From the NCBI GenBank assembly GCA_002429965.1, contig DJBG01000206.1, forward strand, positions 11,352-26,739: DNA of 15,388 bases, read 5' to 3'. The position numbers and the translations under genes are program-made. This stretch comes from Hungatella sp. UBA5982 (GTDB lineage: Bacteria > Bacillota > Clostridia > Lachnospirales > Lachnospiraceae). Shown here in pieces: positions 1 to 6,530 of this stretch (the first letter of the stretch is position 1; each line of letters begins with the position of its first letter). The notes under the pieces are model-generated. The model made no database searches. It was not told the DNA's origin and worked only from the letters and a program-made list of their open reading frames with translations.

Positions 1-1
1 G

Positions 2-274
2 GAGGCCATTTACGGTGAAATCAATCACATTACGATTACTGGCAATACGGCAGATTTAGGCCACTATGATGCTGCTAATGAAGCGGATTCCTGGCAATTG
101 TCCGTAAATAGGGCAGTGGCAGTCTTAAACCAGATGACTGCTATGGGACTGGAGCCGGCTAAGATGTCCATTGAGGGAAATTCTCATTACAATCCCATCG
201 CCTCCAATGATACGGATGAGGGAAGAGCAAAAAACCGACGGGTAGAAATTACCATTACAGGACGGGCTAATTAA
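2..274 (+). CDS. OmpA/MotB-type peptidoglycan-binding domain protein, 3' end only
   Basis: Ninety codons in frame 2 run from the window edge to TAA at 272-274; the start lies upstream. The visible protein is the second half of an OmpA-like domain: a Trp-Gln-Leu-Ser stretch followed by an Asn-Arg-Ala helix, then Pro-Ile-Ala-Ser-Asn-Asp-Thr and Gly-Arg-Ala-Lys-Asn-Arg-Arg-Val-Glu-Ile. The Asp and the Arg of these last motifs are the family residues that contact diaminopimelate of peptidoglycan. The pattern resembles MotB of the flagellar stator more than a Gram-negative OmpA, and a Clostridia host fits that. The membrane helix that would separate MotB from other OmpA-domain proteins is outside the window, so MotB is an inference. 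No canonical terminator follows; a weak ATGCA/TGCAT pair lies at 293-310. Confidence 0.85.
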   Translation, partial: EAIYGEINHITITGNTADLGHYDAANEADSWQLSVNRAVAVLNQMTAMGLEPAKMSIEGNSHYNPIASNDTDEGRAKNRRVEITITGRAN

Positions 275-324
275 GGGGTATTCGTGTATACTATGCATTA
301 TCTCTTGCATTGTCTGATTATTAT

Positions 325-353
325 TTGACAATATTTTATATTTATGATAGACT
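325..353 (+). promoter_or_regulatory. Probable sigma-A promoter of the ABC-F leader transcript
   Basis: A perfect -35 box TTGACA lies at 325-330. With a 17-nt spacer, the -10 would be TAGACT at 348-353 (4 of 6 consensus bases). TATGAT at 343-348 is a better hexamer but only 12 nt away. A start near 360 would put the two-codon leader ORF about 25 nt into the transcript. The -35 is clear; the exact -10 is uncertain. Confidence 0.55.
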
Positions 354-384
354 TCGGGCATATAAAACGAAATGAGGTGAAAGG

Positions 385-393
385 ATGAAATAA
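385..393 (+). CDS. Two-codon leader ORF (Met-Lys-stop) upstream of the ABC-F gene
   Basis: ATG AAA TAA is preceded by GAGGTG at 374-379 with a 5-nt gap, one of the best Shine-Dalgarno sites in the window although it serves only two codons. The next bases (396-402, TTCTTGC) form the first arm of the attenuator, so a ribosome held on this ORF would cover that arm. Very short leader ORFs that sense ribosome-targeting drugs are known for ABC-F resistance genes (for example Listeria lmo0919). The sequence shows the ORF and its site; its sensing role is inferred. Confidence 0.55.
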   Translation: MK

Positions 394-395
394 TT

Positions 396-560
396 TTCTT
401 GCTAAAGTAACTGCATGATTAAGAAGGAAAGGACATTGTCTTTTTTTTGTCATGCCTGTTTATGCAAGAATATTATTTCATTCTCATACCTTTTATATTT
501 CGTAAACGGCCCGATGGGCTTGTTTTGATGCAAACGGCTGTGAGAAAAAGGATTCTTGCA
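396..560 (+). promoter_or_regulatory. Attenuator with mutually exclusive pairings (anti-antiterminator / antiterminator)
   Basis: Segment A (396-402, TTCTTGC) is complementary over 7 bp to segment B (464-470, GCAAGAA). Segment B extended (463-471, TGCAAGAAT) is also perfectly complementary over 9 bp to segment C (552-560, ATTCTTGCA), which is most of the 3' arm of the terminator at 534-570. A second antiterminator helix, TTCTCATA (481-488) with TGTGAGAA (539-546, one G-U), would occupy the terminator's 5' arm. Nested inside is a GCCC/GGGC hairpin (509-512/516-519), extendable to AAAC/GTTT at 504-507/522-525. The A:B pair encloses a weaker U-rich hairpin (GAC 432-434 / GTC 438-440, then eight T). 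Predicted logic: with no stalled ribosome A:B forms and C is left to make the terminator; a ribosome stalled on the leader ORF masks A, so B takes C and transcription continues. The pairings are visible; the logic is inferred. Confidence 0.7.
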
Positions 561-570
561 GTCGTTTTTT
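534..570 (+). terminator. Intrinsic terminator of the leader, overlapping the ABC-F start
   Basis: The stem is 534-546 with 553-565: thirteen consecutive pairs, three of them G-U. The loop is AAAGGA (547-552) and a run of six T (565-570) follows. This meets the usual form of a rho-independent terminator. It is odd in position: the loop carries the only Shine-Dalgarno-like bases near the gene, the TTG at 556 lies in the 3' arm, and the T run is read as Phe-Phe codons. Confidence 0.7.
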
Positions 571-2073
571 GTGCGGAAATTTTATTTCCTGCCTGAATGG
601 AGGAATGGAAGCCCAAGTCCCGTCTTCGAGCACGTTTCCTTTCAGATCGATACGGATTGGAAGCTGGGTTTTACAGGAAGGAACGGAAGAGGAAAAACCA
701 CGTTTTTAAATCTTCTGATGAACCGTTTTAAATACACAGGAACCATTGTTTCAAATGTCATGTTTGACTATTTCCCTTATCCAGTGCCGGATGAGGAGCT
801 GGAAACTCTGGAAATTCTGAATTCTCTCCTTGGAGAATATCCATTCTGGGAGCTTAAGAGAGAGCTGTCCAGATTAAAGGTTTCTGAGGATGTTCTGTAC
901 CGGCCCTTTTTCACATTATCAAACGGAGAGAGGACCAAGGTTTTGCTGGCTGCTCTTTTCTTAAGAGAAGGCCATTTTCTGCTGATCGATGAACCTACCA
1001 ACCATTTAGACCGGGAGGCCAGAGAACTGGTAAGCCAGTATTTAAACAGCAAAAAGGGATTTATCCTGGTGTCTCATGACCGGAAATTCCTGGATGCATC
1101 CGTGGACCATATTCTGTCCATAAATAAAACCAATATTGAAGTTCAGAAAGGCAATTTCACCTCCTGGTATGAGAACAAACAAATGCAGGACCAATTCGAA
1201 CGGTCCGAAAACGAGCGGTTAAAAAAGGACATTCGTCATCTGGAGGCGGCCGCAAGGCAATCAGGGGACTGGGCGGACCAGGTGGAATCAACAAAGATCG
1301 GTAAAAAATCCATGGTCCGTGAAAAATCCATTGATACTAGGGCCTATGTAGGCGAAAAATCCCGGCGTATGCAGATGCGCAGAAAGAATTTGGAACACAG
1401 GCAGGACCGTGCCATTGAGGATAAAAAAGGACTGCTGAAAAATATAGAAGATGCGGAAAATCTTAAGCTTTATCCTTTAAAGTACCGCTCGGCCAGAATT
1501 CTTTCATTAAAAGAGGTTGTTCCATACTATGAAGGGCCTGTCTGCGAACCGGTCAGCTTTACCCTGGAACAGGGACAAAGGATATCCCTGCAGGGGAAAA
1601 ACGGCTGTGGAAAATCCAGCATTTTGAAGCTGGTCGCCGGCAGCGAACTTACGGGGGAGAATATTTCCTTTGAAGGATACGAGGAAATACCCAGCGGTCT
1701 TAAGATATCCTATGTATCTCAGGATACTTCATTTTTAAAAGGGAGCCTGACAGAATACTCCCGGGAAAGCGGTATCGAAGATCATCTGTTTAAGGCGCTT
1801 CTTCGCAAGCTGGACTTTTCCAGGGAACAGTTGGAAATACCCATGGAATCCTATAGCGAAGGACAGAAGAAGAAGGTTCTTATTGCCCGCAGCCTCTGTG
1901 AGCAGGCCCATCTGTATATCTGGGATGAACCTCTTAATTTCATTGATGTATATTCCAGGATCCAGATTGAGGATTTAATCCTTAAGTTCCAGCCGACCAT
2001 GCTGCTTGTGGAGCATGACGATGCATTTACCGGGAAGGTGGCAACCGGAGTGGTGAAGATGATTTCACTTTAA
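556..2073 (+). CDS. ABC-F ribosome-protection ATPase, Lsa/CplR-like antibiotic resistance type
   Basis: The 505-residue protein has two ABC domains and no membrane segment, the ABC-F form. Domain 1 has Walker A at residues 41-49 (GRNGRGKTT), signature LSNGE at 121-125 and Walker B with Asp145-Glu146 followed by the PTNHLD box. A charged linker spans about 190-310. Domain 2 has Walker A at 347-355 (GKNGCGKSS), signature SEGQ at 434-437 and Walker B WDEP at 456-459. The unusual second Walker B context (IWDEPLNFID) and the late LLVEHD are typical of Lsa/CplR proteins, which bind the ribosomal E site and displace lincosamides, streptogramin A and pleuromutilins. The length is normal for that group. 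The TTG start aligns the N-terminal beta strand with relatives, but AAAGGA (547-552) is only 3 nt from it, so initiation is uncertain; GTG at 571 is the other option. The drug range cannot be read from sequence. Confidence 0.9.
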   Translation: MQSFFVRKFYFLPEWRNGSPSPVFEHVSFQIDTDWKLGFTGRNGRGKTTFLNLLMNRFKYTGTIVSNVMFDYFPYPVPDEELETLEILNSLLGEYPFWELKRELSRLKVSEDVLYRPFFTLSNGERTKVLLAALFLREGHFLLIDEPTNHLDREARELVSQYLNSKKGFILVSHDRKFLDASVDHILSINKTNIEVQKGNFTSWYENKQMQDQFERSENERLKKDIRHLEAAARQSGDWADQVESTKIGKKSMVREKSIDTRAYVGEKSRRMQMRRKNLEHRQDRAIEDKKGLLKNIEDAENLKLYPLKYRSARILSLKEVVPYYEGPVCEPVSFTLEQGQRISLQGKNGCGKSSILKLVAGSELTGENISFEGYEEIPSGLKISYVSQDTSFLKGSLTEYSRESGIEDHLFKALLRKLDFSREQLEIPMESYSEGQKKKVLIARSLCEQAHLYIWDEPLNFIDVYSRIQIEDLILKFQPTMLLVEHDDAFTGKVATGVVKMISL

Positions 2074-2222
2074 AAAACGAATGTTAGATCGTCTGCTGCC
2101 TGAAGAAACAGCTTAATCCATACTACGTAATTATCGGCATTCGTTATAAAACCCACAGAGGACAGGGCATTCACACCCTGTACACCAGAAGGGTATTTCA
2201 ACCAGAAAAGCCCATTTTGTTA
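2074..2222 (+). other. Intergenic stretch after the ABC-F gene with two inverted repeats
   Basis: This gap holds no convincing ORF. AACGAATG (2076-2083) just after the stop pairs with CATTCGTT (2138-2145) across about 54 nt, followed by an A-rich rather than T-rich stretch. ACAGGG (2162-2167) pairs with CCCTGT (2176-2181) over an 8-nt loop, again with no T run. Either may end or stabilise the ABC-F transcript, but neither is a canonical intrinsic terminator. Confidence 0.35.
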
Positions 2223-2251
2223 TTTGCAATAAAAAATATTTATGATATAAT
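2223..2251 (+). promoter_or_regulatory. Promoter of the miaB-mutS-mutL-miaA operon
   Basis: A perfect -10 TATAAT at 2246-2251 is preceded by TG at 2243-2244, an extended -10. The -35 TTTGCA (2223-2228, 4 of 6 consensus) is 17 nt upstream. The site ends about 34 nt before the miaB start. It is the strongest promoter I see before the following five genes, whose gaps are short or overlapping. Confidence 0.75.
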
Positions 2252-2285
2252 GGGAAAACCGAATAAAAATTAAGAGGTTACGCAA

Positions 2286-3734
2286 ATGGATTATATAAAT
2301 TTGACTTATGAGGAAGCCCTCAGCCAGGCACCAAAAGAAGAACCTGCAAGACAGTACTATTTTATAGAGCGTTACCGGGAAACTCTTGATAAATTAAAAG
2401 AATTATCAGGAAAAGAACAATTTACCTTTCACATCGCTACCTTTGGATGCCAGATGAATTCCAGAGATTCTGAAAAGCTTCAAGGAATTTTAGAAGCAAT
2501 CGGCTTTGTAGAAACCGATACGGAAGAGGCAGACTTTGTTCTATATAATACCTGTACAGTCAGAGAAAATGCCAATGACAGAGTCTACGGACGTCTTGGA
2601 TATTTAAACAGCTTAAAAAAGAAAAATCCTCACATGATGATCGCTCTTTGCGGCTGCATGATGCAGGAAGAGAAAGTAGTTGCCAAGATTAAAAAAAGCT
2701 ACCGCTTTGTGGATATTATTTTCGGTACTCACAACATTTTTAAACTGGCAGAGCTTATGTATGAACGCCTGGAAGAAAAAAAGATGGTTGTAGACATCTG
2801 GGAAGGAACGGACCGGATTGTGGAGGATCTCCCTACGGACCGTAAGTACCCTTTTAAATCCGGCGTTAACATTATGTTTGGCTGCAACAATTTCTGCAGC
2901 TACTGCATCGTGCCCTATGTGCGCGGCAGGGAACGGAGCCGCGGCCCAAAAGACATTCTGGAAGAGGTAAAACAGCTTGCAGATGACGGCGTTGTGGAGA
3001 TCATGCTTTTGGGACAGAATGTTAACCCATATGGAAAAAACCTGGAAACACCCGTAAGCTTTGCGGAACTCCTGACCCAGATCGACCAGGTAGATGGCCT
3101 GGAGCGGATTCGTTTCATGACTTCCCATCCAAAGGATTTGTCAGACGATCTGATCGAAGCCATGAAAAATTCAAAAAAGGTTTGCACCCATCTTCACCTG
3201 CCTCTTCAGTCAGGCAGCAGCCGTATTTTAAAGGTCATGAACCGGAAATACACCAAGGAACAGTATTTGGAGCTTGTAGAAAAAATCCGGACAGCCATTC
3301 CGGATATTTCTCTGACCACTGATATCATTGTAGGTTTCCCGGGAGAGACGGAAGAGGATTTTAACGAAACCCTTGAAGTGGTGAAAAAGGTACGTTTTGA
3401 CAGCGCCTTTACCTTTATCTACTCCAAGCGTACAGGTACACCGGCGGCAAAGATGGAGGAGCAGGTACCGGAAGAAGTGATAAAGAACCGCTTTGACCGT
3501 CTGCTGGCTGAAGTCCAGAAAATCTCCTCCGAAGTCTGCGGAAGAGAGGAACACACCGTTCAGAAGGTACTGGCAGAAGAAGTGAATGATCATGAGGAAG
3601 GTCTTTTAACCGGCCGCTTGAGCAATAACACTACTGTTCATTTTAAAGGGGATTCTTCTCTTATTGGAAAAATCGTGGACGTATATTTGGATGAATCCAG
3701 AGGATTTTACTACATGGGAACTTTAAGACCATAA
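2286..3734 (+). CDS. miaB: tRNA-2-methylthio-N6-dimethylallyladenosine synthase MiaB
   Basis: MiaB is a radical-SAM methylthiotransferase that converts i6A37 to ms2i6A37 in tRNAs reading codons that begin with U; the i6A substrate is made by MiaA, encoded downstream. The 482 residues show the N-terminal methylthiotransferase domain with its three cluster cysteines (Cys55 in FGCQMN, Cys90 in NTCTVRENA, Cys124 in CGCMMQ). The radical-SAM CxxxCxxC follows at Cys200, Cys204 and Cys207 within MFGCNNFCSYC, and a C-terminal TRAM-like RNA-binding region at about 415-480. The VRENA and GRERSR motifs favour MiaB over MtaB or RimO. AAGAGGT (2272-2278) lies 7 nt before the ATG. It is the first gene of its operon, 26 nt before mutS. 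The length is about that of E. coli MiaB, with a typical Firmicute N-terminal extension. Confidence 0.96.
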   Translation: MDYINLTYEEALSQAPKEEPARQYYFIERYRETLDKLKELSGKEQFTFHIATFGCQMNSRDSEKLQGILEAIGFVETDTEEADFVLYNTCTVRENANDRVYGRLGYLNSLKKKNPHMMIALCGCMMQEEKVVAKIKKSYRFVDIIFGTHNIFKLAELMYERLEEKKMVVDIWEGTDRIVEDLPTDRKYPFKSGVNIMFGCNNFCSYCIVPYVRGRERSRGPKDILEEVKQLADDGVVEIMLLGQNVNPYGKNLETPVSFAELLTQIDQVDGLERIRFMTSHPKDLSDDLIEAMKNSKKVCTHLHLPLQSGSSRILKVMNRKYTKEQYLELVEKIRTAIPDISLTTDIIVGFPGETEEDFNETLEVVKKVRFDSAFTFIYSKRTGTPAAKMEEQVPEEVIKNRFDRLLAEVQKISSEVCGREEHTVQKVLAEEVNDHEEGLLTGRLSNNTTVHFKGDSSLIGKIVDVYLDESRGFYYMGTLRP

Positions 3735-3760
3735 ACAGAAGAAAAAGGAAGTGAAAGAGC

Positions 3761-5581
3761 ATGGCTGGACTGTCACCAATGATGACCCACTACATGGAAA
3801 CAAAAAAGGAGTACCCGGACTGTATCCTATTTTACAGGCTGGGGGACTTTTACGAAATGTTTTTTGATGATGCGGTTACCGTATCAAGAGAGCTGGAAAT
3901 CACCTTAACCGGGAAAGAATGCGGACTGGAGGAACGGGCGCCTATGTGCGGCGTTCCTTACCATGCCGTTGATACATATTTAAACCGTCTTGTCCAGAAA
4001 GGCTATAAAGTTGCCATTGCCGAGCAGATGGAGGACCCCAGACTTGCCAAGGGTCTGGTAAAGCGGGAGGTTATCCGTGTGGTAACACCTGGAACCATCA
4101 CAAGCACACAGGCTCTTGATGAAACAAAAAATAATTACCTGATGGGAATCGTCTATATCGGCGAAACCTTTGGGATCGCAGTTGCGGATATCAGCACCGG
4201 TGATTTTCTTGTAACAGAGGTAGAATCGGAGCGGGAACTGATAGATGAGATTAATAAGTTTACCCCCTCCGAAATCATCTGCAACGAAGCATTTTATGTT
4301 TCCGGGGTGGATGTTGAGGAAATAAAGAACCGTCACCAGGCGGTCATTTCATCTCTGGATCATCATTTCTTTTCCGATGAAGTCTGCCGGAAAATTCTAA
4401 AAGAACACTTCAAGGTAGGCGCACTTACAGGACTCGGGCTGGAAGATTATGACACCGGAGTTATAGCTGCCGGGGCAGTTATGGAGTACTTGTACGAGAC
4501 CCAGAAAAACAGCCTTTCCCATATAACCACCATTACCCCTTATTCCACCGGGCAATTCATGATTATTGACACTTCTACCAGGCGGAATCTGGAGCTTTTG
4601 GAGACCTTAAGGGAAAAGCAGAAGCGGGGAAGCCTTCTCTGGGTCCTGGACCGGACGAAAAAGGCCATGGGCGCCAGAATGCTGCGCACTTACATAGAAC
4701 AGCCTTTGATCCATAAATCAGAGATCATAAAACGCCAGAACGCCATTGAAGAGCTGAATATGAATTTCATTTCAAGGGAAGAGATCTGTGAATATTTAAA
4801 TCCTATTTATGACCTGGAACGTCTGATCGGACGGATCAGCTATAAGACTGCCAATCCCAGAGATATGATCGCATTTAAAAGCTCCCTGGAAATGCTTCCG
4901 CACATCAAGAATCTTTTAGAGGAATTCACCAGTGACATGCTGAAGGACTTGTGGGGAGAACTGGATCCGTTAGAGGATGTCAGGGAACTGATTGACAATG
5001 CCATAATTGACGACCCGCCGGTCACCTTAAGAGACGGCGGAATCATTAAGGATGGTTTCCATGAGGAAGCCGACAAACTGAGAAGCGCCAAAACAGAGGG
5101 CAAGAACTGGCTGGCTGATTTGGAAGCAAGGGAAAAAGAAAAAACCGGGATCAAAAACCTGAAGGTAAAATTTAATAAAGTATTCGGCTACTATTTTGAA
5201 GTAACCAATTCCTTTAAAGATCTTGTGCCCGATTACTTTATCCGTAAACAGACCCTTGCCAATGCGGAGCGCTACACCACCGATGAGTTAAAGGAGCTTG
5301 AGAATGTAATACTTGGCGCTGAGGACAAGCTGTTTTCCCTGGAATACAGTTTATTCTGTAAAGTCCGGGATTCGGTGGCAGACCAGGTTCTCCGGATCCA
5401 GAAGACCGCAAGAGCCATAGCAGGAGCCGATGTCCTGGCCTCCTTATCCTCTGTAGCCACAAGGAACAACTATGTCAAGCCCCAGATCAATGAAAAGGGA
5501 CTGATCGACATTAAAAACGGACGCCATCCTGTCGTGGAAAAAATGATGCGGGATGATCTGTTTGTTTCCAATGATACCTAA
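3761..5581 (+). CDS. mutS: MutS N-terminal fragment (domains I-IV, ATPase lost)
   Basis: These 606 residues hold the mismatch-binding domain with the Phe-x-Glu motif (Phe30, Glu32 in GDFYEMF) that stacks on and contacts the mispair. The connector, lever and clamp regions follow, then only the first strands of the ATPase domain (RHPVVE). Walker A, Walker B, the dimer interface and the clamp-binding motif are all beyond the stop. AGGAAGTGA lies just before the ATG, 26 nt after miaB. If stable, the product could bind DNA but could not cycle with ATP; rapid degradation is as likely. Confidence 0.8.
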   Translation: MAGLSPMMTHYMETKKEYPDCILFYRLGDFYEMFFDDAVTVSRELEITLTGKECGLEERAPMCGVPYHAVDTYLNRLVQKGYKVAIAEQMEDPRLAKGLVKREVIRVVTPGTITSTQALDETKNNYLMGIVYIGETFGIAVADISTGDFLVTEVESERELIDEINKFTPSEIICNEAFYVSGVDVEEIKNRHQAVISSLDHHFFSDEVCRKILKEHFKVGALTGLGLEDYDTGVIAAGAVMEYLYETQKNSLSHITTITPYSTGQFMIIDTSTRRNLELLETLREKQKRGSLLWVLDRTKKAMGARMLRTYIEQPLIHKSEIIKRQNAIEELNMNFISREEICEYLNPIYDLERLIGRISYKTANPRDMIAFKSSLEMLPHIKNLLEEFTSDMLKDLWGELDPLEDVRELIDNAIIDDPPVTLRDGGIIKDGFHEEADKLRSAKTEGKNWLADLEAREKEKTGIKNLKVKFNKVFGYYFEVTNSFKDLVPDYFIRKQTLANAERYTTDELKELENVILGAEDKLFSLEYSLFCKVRDSVADQVLRIQKTARAIAGADVLASLSSVATRNNYVKPQINEKGLIDIKNGRHPVVEKMMRDDLFVSNDT

Positions 5582-6415
5582 TTGGATAACGGGAAAAACA
5601 GGGTTTCCATCATCACCGGCCCTAACATGGCAGGAAAGTCTACCTACATGCGCCAGACCGCGTTAATTGTCCTTATGGCCCAGATCGGAAGCTTTGTTCC
5701 TGCAGAGGAGGCAAGCATTGGAATCTGCGACCGGATTTTCACCCGGGTAGGCGCCTCTGATGATCTGGCTTCCGGCCAGAGTACTTTTATGGTGGAGATG
5801 ACGGAGGTAGCCAATATCCTCCGGAACGCCACAAAAAACAGCCTGATCGTCTTAGATGAAATCGGTCGGGGTACCAGCACCTTTGACGGTCTCAGCATTG
5901 CCTGGGCCGTGGTGGAACACATCAGCAATCCGAAAATCCTGGGAGCAAAAACCCTGTTTGCCACCCACTATCATGAGCTGACCGAGCTGGAAGGAACCAT
6001 GAGCGGGGTGAATAATTACTGCATCGCGGTAAAGGAACAGGGCGACGATATTGTTTTCTTAAGAAAAATCATAAAGGGCGGAGCTGATAAAAGCTACGGC
6101 GTCCAGGTGGCAAAGCTGGCCGGCGTACCGGATACCGTCATTATAAGGGCCAAGGAGCTGCTGTTGGAATTAAGCGATGCCGACATCACAGCCAAGGCCA
6201 GGGAGATTGCAGGGATCAACGCCAATATTACCCAGAGAAAGGCTGTTCCCAAGCCGGACGAAGTAGATTTACAGCAGATGTCCATCTTTGATACCGTAAA
6301 GGATGATGACATCATCAAGGAATTAGGCGATATAGAGCTGGGTAACATGACGCCCATTGACGCACTCAATACCCTGTACCGTCTGCAGACTAAACTAAAG
6401 AACCGTTGGCAGTAA
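5582..6415 (+). CDS. mutS: MutS C-terminal fragment (ATPase domain and clamp motif)
   Basis: 277 open codons directly follow the ochre stop. Walker A (GPNMAGKST) is at fragment residues 13-21. Walker B and the D-loop follow in [14 protein letters not shown], then the ATHYHEL switch histidine and, near the end, QMSIF (6275-6289), the expected beta-clamp binding motif. The first possible start is TTG at 5582, directly abutting the stop; I see no Shine-Dalgarno at usable spacing. The next ATG lies inside Walker A, so starting there would destroy the nucleotide site. Production by stop/restart is possible but unsupported. Confidence 0.6.
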   Translation: MDNGKNRVSIITGPNMAGKSTYMRQTALIVLMAQIGSFVPAEEASIGICDRIFTRVGASDDLASGQSTFMVEMTEVANILRNATKNSLIVLDEIGRGTSTFDGLSIAWAVVEHISNPKILGAKTLFATHYHELTELEGTMSGVNNYCIAVKEQGDDIVFLRKIIKGGADKSYGVQVAKLAGVPDTVIIRAKELLLELSDADITAKAREIAGINANITQRKAVPKPDEVDLQQMSIFDTVKDDDIIKELGDIELGNMTPIDALNTLYRLQTKLKNRWQ

Positions 6416-6438
6416 GGCGTATCTGCAAACTCGTTACC

Positions 6439-6482
6439 CAAATCTGCACACTCCGCTTTTCGGAAGATTTGTGCTGCAAATC
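6439..6482 (+). promoter_or_regulatory. Intercistronic hairpin set between mutS and mutL
   Basis: CAAATCT (6439-6445) pairs with AGATTTG (6465-6471), enclosing TCCG/CGGA (6452-6455/6461-6464) around a CTTTT loop. GATTTG (6466-6471) can instead pair with CAAATC (6477-6482), so the two structures exclude each other. No T run follows, so this is more likely an mRNA processing or stability element, or chance, than a terminator. Confidence 0.35.
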
Positions 6483-6530
6483 CTGGGACAAGCAGTTTTC
6501 TGAAACGCCCTAGAAAAAGGAGCAAGTGCC

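Larger units (their letters stand above)
3761..6415 (+). pseudogene. mutS: mutS interrupted by one in-frame ochre stop (TAA 5579-5581)
   Basis: Ignoring the TAA, the frame encodes 884 residues, the normal length of MutS1, the mismatch-recognition ATPase that loads MutL at mispairs. The stop follows Phe-Val-Ser-Asn-Asp-Thr and precedes Leu-Asp-Asn-Gly; Clostridia homologues commonly have Tyr at this point, and TAT or TAC to TAA is one substitution (the Tyr is from memory of the family). No frameshift, insertion or loss is visible and both sides keep normal motifs, so the change looks recent. The break is not at a domain boundary: Arg-His-Pro-Val-Val-Glu of the ATPase domain is on the first fragment and Walker A on the second. 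Genes here end in TAA repeatedly, so TAA is a real stop. Functional loss is inferred; a sequence error remains possible. Confidence 0.85.

Noticed and set aside
424..448. Hairpin GAC/GTC followed by eight T after the leader ORF, as a strong terminator
   Set aside because: The core has only three Watson-Crick pairs and the rest of the stem is A-T and G-U using the T run itself; it is probably weak, at most a pause site inside the A:B loop.
571..573. GTG as the start of the ABC-F gene
   Set aside because: It would remove the first beta strand and AAAGGA would be 18 nt away; TTG 556 aligns better, although its own spacing is poor. Kept only as an alternative.
2162..2181. ACAGGG/CCCTGT hairpin as the ABC-F terminator
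   Set aside because: No T run follows; the bases after the stem are mixed.
2613..3128. 171-codon minus-strand frame inside miaB
   Set aside because: It overlaps the conserved radical-SAM region of miaB and resembles no family; treated as a shadow frame.
5579..5581. TAA in mutS read as a sense codon (recoding or alternative genetic code)
   Set aside because: OmpA/MotB, ABC-F, miaB, miaA, the PLP gene and mreC all end in TAA at the expected family length, and I see no recoding signal around this site.
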